Source of the DNA: Cytophagales bacterium
Lineage (GTDB): Bacteria; Bacteroidota; Bacteroidia; Cytophagales; Cyclobacteriaceae
Direction: 5' to 3'
NCBI GenBank assembly: GCA_017303805.1
Contig: JAFLBQ010000002.1
Span: 124,001-188,000, forward strand
DNA length: 64,000 bases
The notes beneath the pieces are model-generated. The model ran no database searches and was not told the origin of the DNA. It was given only the letters and a program-made list of their open reading frames with translations. Below, piece by piece: positions 17,455 to 24,284 of the stretch (position 1 is the first letter of the stretch; each line of letters opens with the position of its first letter). Position numbers and translations under genes: made by a program.

Positions 17455-18324
17455 ATGAAAAAACACGTGTTGATTGCAACCGGAATAATTGCTACCAGTA
17501 TTTTTTTACTTTCCGCTGGGTCTATCATTACCCGTCCTTCAACCTCGTTGCCCGAAAAAGAACTCGCCATTGCGTTGCGCAATGTGGGCCATCAGTTGCT
17601 GCTGCATGCCGGGGATTCTACTTCGCGCGTGCTGCCTGTTAAACAAGTGGATGCGGGCACCTACTCGCTAGCTTTTCAAAGTCCGTTTGCATTTGTCCCC
17701 GACTCGCTGGTACGCATTGTGCAAAAAAGCTTGGTAGCTACCGCGGTGCCGTTAAACTATACCGTTAATGTGTTGGAATGCGCTACCCAACAAATTGTGT
17801 ACGGCTTTCAGATAGGCGAGCGCGAACAAACAACCTTAGTGCCTTGCCTGGGGCGCGAACAACCAATGGGTTGCTATACTATAATGCTCTCGTTCCTGCA
17901 ACGGGATGGCGCGGTGGGGCAACACAAATTCTCTTTTGCATTGGCCGCAGTAAGCCTTGCATTTATGGCTTTTGTGGGCCGGGCGTTTTCGAAAAAGAAA
18001 ATCAAAACTACGGAAGCCGCAGCTATTCGTATTGGCCAATACGAGTTTTACGAGACAACACGCGTTCTTAAAATCGGGAAAGTCGCTACCGATTTATCCG
18101 ACAAGGAAGCACAACTACTCAAACTGTTTTCGAAACAGTGTAACCAACCGGTTGCCCGCGAATTGTTGATGCGAGACGTGTGGCAGGATAACGGGGCATT
18201 GGTAAGTCGCAGCCTCGATGTATTTGTTTCGCGCTTGCGTAAAAAATTAAAAGCCGATCCAACCATTCAGATTTTAAATGTGCACGGGGTGGGGTATAAA
18301 CTGGTGGTACGATCTTCGGAATAA
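17455..18324 (+). CDS. Membrane-tethered winged-helix transcriptional regulator
   Basis: A 289-aa protein with an unusual layout. An N-terminal signal or anchor helix (about 5-25) is followed by a roughly 130-residue extracytoplasmic domain. A second membrane helix lies near KFSFALAAVSLAFMAFVG (about 160-178). A cytoplasmic OmpR/PhoB-type winged-helix DNA-binding domain occupies about 188-289, with LSDKEAQLLKLF, LLMRDVW, SRSLDVFVSRLRKKL and the wing HGVGYKL. There is no receiver domain and no kinase gene beside it, so it looks like a one-component sensor, ToxR-like in principle but with the DNA-binding domain at the C-terminus. The sensor part holds several Cys (for instance in VLECATQ and LVPCLG), which might respond to redox state. 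The ATG at 17455 is chosen from the signal-like N-terminus. Confidence 0.82.
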   Translation: MKKHVLIATGIIATSIFLLSAGSIITRPSTSLPEKELAIALRNVGHQLLLHAGDSTSRVLPVKQVDAGTYSLAFQSPFAFVPDSLVRIVQKSLVATAVPLNYTVNVLECATQQIVYGFQIGEREQTTLVPCLGREQPMGCYTIMLSFLQRDGAVGQHKFSFALAAVSLAFMAFVGRAFSKKKIKTTEAAAIRIGQYEFYETTRVLKIGKVATDLSDKEAQLLKLFSKQCNQPVARELLMRDVWQDNGALVSRSLDVFVSRLRKKLKADPTIQILNVHGVGYKLVVRSSE

Positions 18325-18368
18325 TCAATTATTCTGATACCTTAGGGTTTGACCAACTTCCTATCGGC

Positions 18369-19799
18369 ATGAAAAAATTTCTGAAGCTGCTGGCAATCGC
18401 GGTAGTAGCATTTGTGCTTTTTGTACTACTCAAAACGCTTACTCTCACCTCAAAGTCCAGTGCCGTTGCGCAGGTAACCCCTATCGAAGTTCCGGATGAA
18501 GCCCTCGCCCGACTTCAAAAAACAATTCAGTTTAAAACAATTTCGTACTCTTATACTACACCGCACGATTCGATTGAGTTTACAGGGCTGCACCACCATT
18601 TCGCCAGCGTGTTTCCATTGGTTCATTCGCAACTCGAAAAGAAAACAATTCAATACAGTTTGTTATACAAATGGCCTGGAACCGATGCTTCGTTAAAGCC
18701 CGTTTTGTTGATGTCGCACCTTGATGTTGTACCTGTTGACGAGGGTACCCTGAAAGACTGGGAGGCTCCACCCTTTTCGGGTGAAATTAAAAATGGAAAC
18801 ATCTATGGCCGGGGCACAATGGATGATAAGGTAAGTGTAGTGGCCATTTTGGAAGCCGTTGAGACCGCATTAAAAGCAGGACTAAAGCCAAAGCGAACCC
18901 TCTATCTCGCTTTTGGGCACGATGAAGAAATTGGCGGGGAGCAAGGTGCCGGTGCCATTGCGCGGTATCTGCAAGAGCAAGGTGTGCAATTTGAATGCGT
19001 AATTGATGAAGGTGGTGAAATTGTGGAAGGCCTGGTGCCCGGATTAACGAAAGACCTCGCCATTATTAATGTAGCTGAAAAAGGGTACGTATCGTTCGAA
19101 TTGACAATAGCAACCAAAGGCGGGCACTCATCCATGCCAACAGCCGACAACACGATTGGCTCGCTTGCCAAAGCCATTACCAACTTAGAGGCCAATCAGT
19201 TTCCGTATAAAACCATTCCGCTTATCGACCGGCAAATTGAAATTATGGGACCGCACATGCCCTTTATTCAAAAAATGGCTTTTGCCAACACGTGGCTGTT
19301 CGGTTCAAAAATTTATGAAGCCCTGGGTACACATACCACCACTGCGCCCACCATCATTAAAGGTGGCGTAAAAGATAATGTGATTCCCACCAGCGCGAGT
19401 GTGGTAGTAAATTTTAGAGTAATGCCGGGTGAAACTACGGAAGATGTGCTACAGCATATTATTAAGACAGTAAATGATACCCGGATTACGGTTAAATCCA
19501 TTAGCAACCGAAACGAACCCTCACCGGTGTCGGACTATGAATCGGCCAGTTATAAAATAATTGAAAAGACTGTACTGCAATTGCTGCCTGGGGCCATAGT
19601 TACTCCGGGGTTGGTAAGTGGTGGCACCGACACAAAACATTATCAAACCATTAGCGAAAATGCATACCGGTTTTTTCCTATTCGGGTAAACGACACTAAT
19701 ATTACCGGCTTCCATGGTATTAACGAGCACCTCGCGGTAAGCAACTATAAAGAGATTGTACAGTTTTATTACCAACTCATTCAGAATTTGAACGAGTGA
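18369..19799 (+). CDS. M20-family metallopeptidase, PM20D1/carboxypeptidase S-like
   Basis: A 476-aa protein with a single N-terminal hydrophobic helix (about 5-25), so it is probably anchored in the inner membrane with the enzyme in the periplasm. The dinuclear zinc site of the M20 family is complete: H117 and D119 in SHLDVVP, D152 in GRGTMDDK, E186/E187 in GHDEEIGG, D213 in VIDEGG and a C-terminal His in FHGINEH. The lid domain lies about 230-350. Length and motifs resemble carboxypeptidase S and mammalian PM20D1, the latter known to condense or hydrolyse N-fatty-acyl amino acids. Carboxypeptidase activity on external dipeptides is the conservative guess. It follows the tethered regulator by 44 bases on the same strand and may be cotranscribed. 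Confidence 0.88.
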   Translation: MKKFLKLLAIAVVAFVLFVLLKTLTLTSKSSAVAQVTPIEVPDEALARLQKTIQFKTISYSYTTPHDSIEFTGLHHHFASVFPLVHSQLEKKTIQYSLLYKWPGTDASLKPVLLMSHLDVVPVDEGTLKDWEAPPFSGEIKNGNIYGRGTMDDKVSVVAILEAVETALKAGLKPKRTLYLAFGHDEEIGGEQGAGAIARYLQEQGVQFECVIDEGGEIVEGLVPGLTKDLAIINVAEKGYVSFELTIATKGGHSSMPTADNTIGSLAKAITNLEANQFPYKTIPLIDRQIEIMGPHMPFIQKMAFANTWLFGSKIYEALGTHTTTAPTIIKGGVKDNVIPTSASVVVNFRVMPGETTEDVLQHIIKTVNDTRITVKSISNRNEPSPVSDYESASYKIIEKTVLQLLPGAIVTPGLVSGGTDTKHYQTISENAYRFFPIRVNDTNITGFHGINEHLAVSNYKEIVQFYYQLIQNLNE

Positions 19800-19820
19800 G
19801 GTTATTGGCTTAAACTCCGC

Positions 19821-21386
19821 CTATCTACTCGCAATAAACTTAGGCGCCTGCCGATGGCGTGTGGCCTGTTCATAGCTGTAAGCAATCTCGATAAGTACGG
19901 GTTCTTGCCACGCGGTACTAAAAAAAGAAATCCCAACCGGCAACACATCTACAAAGCCCATGGGCACCGTAATAGATGGATAGCCGGCAATGGCTGCCAG
20001 CGAAGAGCTGCCACCCAAAAAATGATCGCCATCAATCCAATCGGTTTTCCAGGCCGGTGCCCCGGTAGGCGCTACCAGGGCATGCAGGTTGTTCTCTTTC
20101 AAAAGTTTGTCAATGCCGTTTTCTCGGGTTGCCTTTAGCATGGTTGCCAACGCATCCGTGTATTCCTTATCCAACAGGGTTCCTTTTTCTGATGCCAGCC
20201 GCACCAGGTTCTGATCGAAATGGTTCAACTCCACAGAATCACTTTTGTTAAACTCCATCAACTCTTTCAAATCTTTTACCCTTGCCGTGGGACCGAGGCT
20301 GGCAAAGTAGTTGGTAAGGCCATCTTTAAACTCGTAAAGCAGCACAGTGAAAGAGGCGCTTCCGGCACTCCGTTCCATGGTAAAATCCAACTCAACCACC
20401 TCAGCCCCCTGGGCACGTAAATCGGCAAGCGCTCGTTTCATTAACGTATCCACCCGGGCATGATACCCGCCAATGCTCTTTAGCCACCCAATGCGTTTAC
20501 CCTTTAATCCATCGGCTTTAAGATGGGAAGTATAATCCGTAAGGTAGTTGCCTTGTGCAGCCAAGGTCTTTTCATCCCGTGCATCTACTCCGGCTAAAAC
20601 TCCCAGGGTAATTGCTACATCGGTAACGGAGCGCCCCATGGGGCCTGCTGTATCTTGTGTAAACGAAATTGGAATTATCCCGCTTCTGCTTAATAACCCT
20701 ACTGTTGGCTTAAGGCCTACCAACCCGTTGGCATTGGAAGGACATACAATGGAGCCGTTGGTTTCGGTACCGATGGCTATTGCACAAAGACTTGCCGATG
20801 CAGCTACCCCTGAGCCTGAACTGGAGCCGCATGGATTACGATCTAAGACATACGGGTTTTTTGTTTGCCCCAACATGCCGCTCCAGCCGCTACTTGATTT
20901 GCTGGCTCTGAAGTTAGCCCACTCACTCAAATTGGCTTTGGCTATGATGATTGCCCCTGCCGTTTTCAGTTTTTTTACCAGGTGGCTGTCATCGGGCGGA
21001 TACGAATCGTGGAGCACGGTTGCGCCCGCAGTGGTAGGCATATCGGCCGTATTCAGATTATCTTTTACAATAACCGGTATGCCGTGCAGCGGGCCCCGGA
21101 TCTTACCGGCTTTCCATTCGCTATCCAACTCGCGGGCAAGTTCCAACGCGTGTGGGTTAACGTAAATAATCGAATTGAGTGCCGGCCCCTTTTTATCCAG
21201 GTCTTCTATGCGTTGCAGGTAATCTTTCACTACCTGTTCAATCGTATAGCTACCTTGTTCATAGCCCTGGCGTAATTGGGTTATTGAGATTTCTTGCAGG
21301 TATTGATGGGCCAAGTAGCTATTTGGGGTATCTGAAACACAACCGATAGCCAAGGATATAACCAGTACCATGAGCATGCTGCGCAT
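19821..21386 (-). CDS. Amidase-signature lipoprotein
   Basis: A 521-aa member of the amidase signature family with a lipobox (ISLAIGC, Cys 16), so it is lipid-anchored. The Ser-cisSer-Lys triad is intact: K108 in PVIVKDN, S188 in the CGSSSGSG loop and S212 in GTETNGSI, with the GatA-like 24-residue spacing between the two serines. GatA itself is cytoplasmic and works with GatB; a lipoprotein amidase of this size instead hydrolyses small amides or peptide amides outside the cytoplasm. The substrate cannot be told from sequence. It converges with the M20 gene and points away from the ATP-grasp pair, whose start lies about 215 bases away. Confidence 0.88.
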   Translation of the reverse strand: MRSMLMVLVISLAIGCVSDTPNSYLAHQYLQEISITQLRQGYEQGSYTIEQVVKDYLQRIEDLDKKGPALNSIIYVNPHALELARELDSEWKAGKIRGPLHGIPVIVKDNLNTADMPTTAGATVLHDSYPPDDSHLVKKLKTAGAIIIAKANLSEWANFRASKSSSGWSGMLGQTKNPYVLDRNPCGSSSGSGVAASASLCAIAIGTETNGSIVCPSNANGLVGLKPTVGLLSRSGIIPISFTQDTAGPMGRSVTDVAITLGVLAGVDARDEKTLAAQGNYLTDYTSHLKADGLKGKRIGWLKSIGGYHARVDTLMKRALADLRAQGAEVVELDFTMERSAGSASFTVLLYEFKDGLTNYFASLGPTARVKDLKELMEFNKSDSVELNHFDQNLVRLASEKGTLLDKEYTDALATMLKATRENGIDKLLKENNLHALVAPTGAPAWKTDWIDGDHFLGGSSSLAAIAGYPSITVPMGFVDVLPVGISFFSTAWQEPVLIEIAYSYEQATRHRQAPKFIASR

Positions 21387-21526
21387 AACATTGTTAGTTT
21401 AAAATCTACTGCAAGGTACTATGCAACTATGTACTGTTTGGGCTTTTTATCTTAACGGAATTAGCCGGCAGCTTTAATGGCTATAGAAAATTTTTAAGAA
21501 TAAATATTGAATTGTGCTTTACTTTA

Positions 21527-21540
21527 ATAATAATTATTAT
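21527..21540. repeat. AT-rich palindrome upstream of the ATP-grasp pair
   Basis: ATAATAATTATTAT is a perfect 14-bp palindrome inside the 214-base gap between the amidase and the first ATP-grasp gene. It could be an operator, but its composition makes chance likely. The rest of the gap holds only very short frames and no convincing -7 box. Confidence 0.25.
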
Positions 21541-21556
21541 AGAAATTGCATAAGCT

Positions 21557-21595
21557 ATGGCAAATAGTATTTACTGCAACACCTACGGGTGGTAG
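21557..21595 (+). other. 12-codon micro-ORF before the ATP-grasp genes
   Basis: An ATG at 21557 opens a frame of 12 codons (MANSIYCNTYGW) ending with TAG at 21593-21595, 5 bases before the ATG of the first ATP-grasp gene. It could be a leader peptide that couples translation, a ligase substrate, or chance. No ribosome-binding site is evident. The call rests on position only. Confidence 0.15.
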
Positions 21596-21600
21596 GGTTT

Positions 21601-22701
21601 ATGGCATTACCTGATCCAATTACCACCTACAAAGTCTGGATTTTTGCTCCATACCTGGAGACGGAAGACCCTACTCTAAAATTTTACTACGACTACACCC
21701 AAAGCATTGCCGAATACACGAAAGTGTTTTCTGAAATTAACTGCGAGTGGGAGTGGGTTAATGTAACCTTGCAAAATATTGATACCTGCATTGACCGGGT
21801 AAAAAATCATTCCGGCAAACCGAGCATTGTATTAAATCTTTGCGATGGGGATGAGATCAATGAGGTGCCTGGCATTTCCGTTATCCATGCACTGGATAAG
21901 AGCGGCATTACCTATACAGGTTCCGATTCTTACTTCTACCGGATGACCACCTCTAAAATTACCATGAAGGAGGCTTTTGGTAAAGCCGGTGTATCGATGC
22001 CCGGCTGGAAGAAAGTGAATACCCGAATCGACTCAAGCTTCTTTAAGAAAGTAGGCGATACCATAATTGTGAAACCTGCAGTATCGGCAGGAAGTATGGG
22101 TATTAGTGTAAAAAATGTAGTAAGCGATAAAGAGCAACTTAAAGAAGTAGTGCGCAACATGCGCGAAGGCTTTAAAGGGTGGAAGTTGGATGGAGCCGGC
22201 ATTCTGGCCGAGCAATACATTATAGGCCGCGAGTTTACCACGTTGTTGGTTGGTTCGCACCAGCACCCCGATCGCATTAAGTTTTATCAACCTATAGAAC
22301 GCGTATTTCACGAGTCGCTCCCTGAAACTGAACAATTCCTTTCTTTCGACCGGCTTTGGGAATCGTACGAAGAAGAAACCCCAATGCCCGACAATGGTTT
22401 TTTCTATGAATACGAACAGGTAACAGATCCCGAACTGATTGAGCGGCTTAAAGCATTGAGCATTGATGCCTTTAAAGCAGTAAAGGGTACCGGTTATGCC
22501 CGGTTAGATTTCCGGCAAGACAAACATACCGGCCAGCTGTTTGTATTAGAGATAAATGCCCAATGCGGACTAAGCGATGATGAAAACTATACATCTATCG
22601 GGGCAATTCTTCGCGTAAGCAATAAAACCTTTACCAACCTAATAGTAGAAGTACTGGAAGATGCCTTGCATCGCCACACCCGGTTAAAACAATACGTCTA
22701 A
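21601..22701 (+). CDS. D-Ala-D-Ala-ligase-like ATP-grasp enzyme
   Basis: A 366-aa cytosolic protein with the ATP-grasp fold in the D-Ala-D-Ala ligase style. A pre-ATP-grasp domain covers about 1-115. The ATP-binding Lys 158 is followed by the glycine/serine loop (KPAVSAGSMGIS). E204 lies in AEQYIIGREFT; D303 (RLDFR) and E317/N319 (LEINA) are the magnesium ligands. Such enzymes activate a carboxylate as acyl-phosphate and ligate it to an amine. It is unlikely to be the housekeeping Ddl, because it forms a tandem with a second ATP-grasp enzyme carrying a SET domain, and its N-terminal half departs from Ddl. The ATG at 21601 is preferred to a GTG 12 bases upstream. The spacing to the next gene is 37 bases, so the two are probably one operon. 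Confidence 0.85.
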   Translation: MALPDPITTYKVWIFAPYLETEDPTLKFYYDYTQSIAEYTKVFSEINCEWEWVNVTLQNIDTCIDRVKNHSGKPSIVLNLCDGDEINEVPGISVIHALDKSGITYTGSDSYFYRMTTSKITMKEAFGKAGVSMPGWKKVNTRIDSSFFKKVGDTIIVKPAVSAGSMGISVKNVVSDKEQLKEVVRNMREGFKGWKLDGAGILAEQYIIGREFTTLLVGSHQHPDRIKFYQPIERVFHESLPETEQFLSFDRLWESYEEETPMPDNGFFYEYEQVTDPELIERLKALSIDAFKAVKGTGYARLDFRQDKHTGQLFVLEINAQCGLSDDENYTSIGAILRVSNKTFTNLIVEVLEDALHRHTRLKQYV

Positions 22702-22738
22702 CCTCCCACCCCCATATTAAAAACTTAAAGCGCCCGGC

Positions 22739-24184
22739 ATGAAGGTTTGTGTGTTGCAACCCGATTATAGGACTACCGATGTAGATTATAAAAATTACGA
22801 TCCGCCTCGCAACCTGGCCCCCTTACTCCCCAACGATCAGGTAGATCATGTTTTTCTTAACAAGCTTACCACGTACAAACAACTTAAGGAACTCCGCAAG
22901 CAGAAATACGATATCTATGTAAACCTCTGCGAGGGATATCTGGACTGGTCTGTTCCTTCCATTGATGTAATCCATTCGATGGATGCGCTTAACCTTCCGT
23001 ACACCGGCCCCAATGCAATTTTGTACGATCCGGCCAAGCCCTTGATGAAGTACGTGGCTTATTGTGCAGGTGTAAAATCACCATTATTTGCAGAGGTAAA
23101 CAACGCCAGCAACCTGGCGGCAAAAGTAAAACACTTAACCTTTCCGTTGTTTGTAAAGCCGGCAAAAGCGGGCGATAGTCTGGGTGTGGATGAAGAATCG
23201 CTGGCAAAAGATCTGCCGCATCTTCAACACAAAGTAGAAACGCTGCTGGCAGAAGGGTACGAAGATATTTTGATTGAAGAATACATTGCCGGGCAGGAGT
23301 TTACGGTATTGGTAGCCGCTAATATTGCCCCGGCAAAAGGTGCGCGGGCTTTCAAACCAGTTGAATATAAATTCCCGAAAGGCTATGCATTTAAAACCTA
23401 TGCATTAAAAACTTCGGAGCTGCATACCGATGTAAACAAACCCTGCACTGACGCGGCCCTGGAAATGCGGCTGAAAGCTGCGGCCGAAAAAATCTTTACC
23501 GGCTTTTCGGGTGTTGGGTATGCCCGGCTTGATTTTAGGGTAAACGAAAAACAGGAAATCTATTTTTTGGAAATCAACTTTACCTGTTCGGTATTTTACC
23601 AGGATGGCTACGAAGGTTCTGCTGACTACATTTTGCAGTTTGACCCGATTGGTAAAGCCGGGTTTCTACAACATATTATACAGGAGGGTCTTGCCCGCCA
23701 TGCCGCAAGGCAAAAGAAACACCGCGTAAAAGGCAATGCCATAAACGGCTATGGTATTGTGGCTCAGAAAACAATCCGCAAAGGCGAAACCATTTTTAAG
23801 TTCGAAGGCTCGGCCCAGCGCATCATTACCAAACGATACGTAGAACAAAACTGGACGCCTGAACAGATTGAAGAATTTCGGCATTATGCCTACCCGATTT
23901 CTGATGAGGTGTATATTTTATGGGACAACAAGCCCGAAAACTGGGCGCCCCAAAATCATAGCTGCGCACCCAACACCCTTTACGATGGGCTTAATCTTAT
24001 TGCCTTGCGCGATATTGAGGCCGAAGAAGAACTAACCCTGGATTATGCCGACCTGCTGGACGATAATATTCAATCATTCGTATGTACCTGCGGCCATCCC
24101 AATTGCCGCAAGGTTGTTTCCGGCCGTGCCGAAAATTCAATTACCCAGCGCGAGAAGATTCAGGTAAACCCACCACAGCGCTAG
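22739..24184 (+). CDS. ATP-grasp ligase fused to a SET methyltransferase domain
   Basis: A 481-aa two-domain protein. Residues 1-325 are a D-Ala-D-Ala-ligase-like ATP-grasp enzyme: K140 with loop PAKAGDSLGV, E180/E181 in LIEEYIAGQEFTV, D265 in RLDFR, and E278/N280 in FLEIN. Residues about 330-465 are a SET domain with all hallmark elements: NGYGIVA (337-342), the SAM/pseudoknot motif NHSCAPN (406-412), the catalytic Tyr 436 in ELTLDYAD, and a post-SET zinc cluster CTCGHPNC (C449, C451, C456), which with C409 would bind zinc. The SET domain therefore looks active as a lysine or amine methyltransferase. The natural reading is that the ligase makes a peptide-like product or modifies a protein, and the SET domain methylates it. 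The paired ATP-grasp gene precedes it by 37 bases. Confidence 0.9.
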   Translation: MKVCVLQPDYRTTDVDYKNYDPPRNLAPLLPNDQVDHVFLNKLTTYKQLKELRKQKYDIYVNLCEGYLDWSVPSIDVIHSMDALNLPYTGPNAILYDPAKPLMKYVAYCAGVKSPLFAEVNNASNLAAKVKHLTFPLFVKPAKAGDSLGVDEESLAKDLPHLQHKVETLLAEGYEDILIEEYIAGQEFTVLVAANIAPAKGARAFKPVEYKFPKGYAFKTYALKTSELHTDVNKPCTDAALEMRLKAAAEKIFTGFSGVGYARLDFRVNEKQEIYFLEINFTCSVFYQDGYEGSADYILQFDPIGKAGFLQHIIQEGLARHAARQKKHRVKGNAINGYGIVAQKTIRKGETIFKFEGSAQRIITKRYVEQNWTPEQIEEFRHYAYPISDEVYILWDNKPENWAPQNHSCAPNTLYDGLNLIALRDIEAEEELTLDYADLLDDNIQSFVCTCGHPNCRKVVSGRAENSITQREKIQVNPPQR

Positions 24185-24284
24185 TATTTACAGTACCGGT
24201 TTCCCGTTTTAAATTCAAATCCTGTAACTTTCCTAACCAAGTTGAATTTCAATTCGGGAATTAATTTTCTGCCTCGTTCGCACC

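Noticed and set aside
20548-21165. A 205-codon plus-strand frame opposite the amidase gene
   Set aside because: It lies wholly antisense to a gene with an intact catalytic triad, has no family resemblance, no start signals and the composition expected of a shadow frame.
21421-21477. 18-codon frame after the amidase gene
   Set aside because: Short, no ribosome-binding site, no composition bias; expected by chance.
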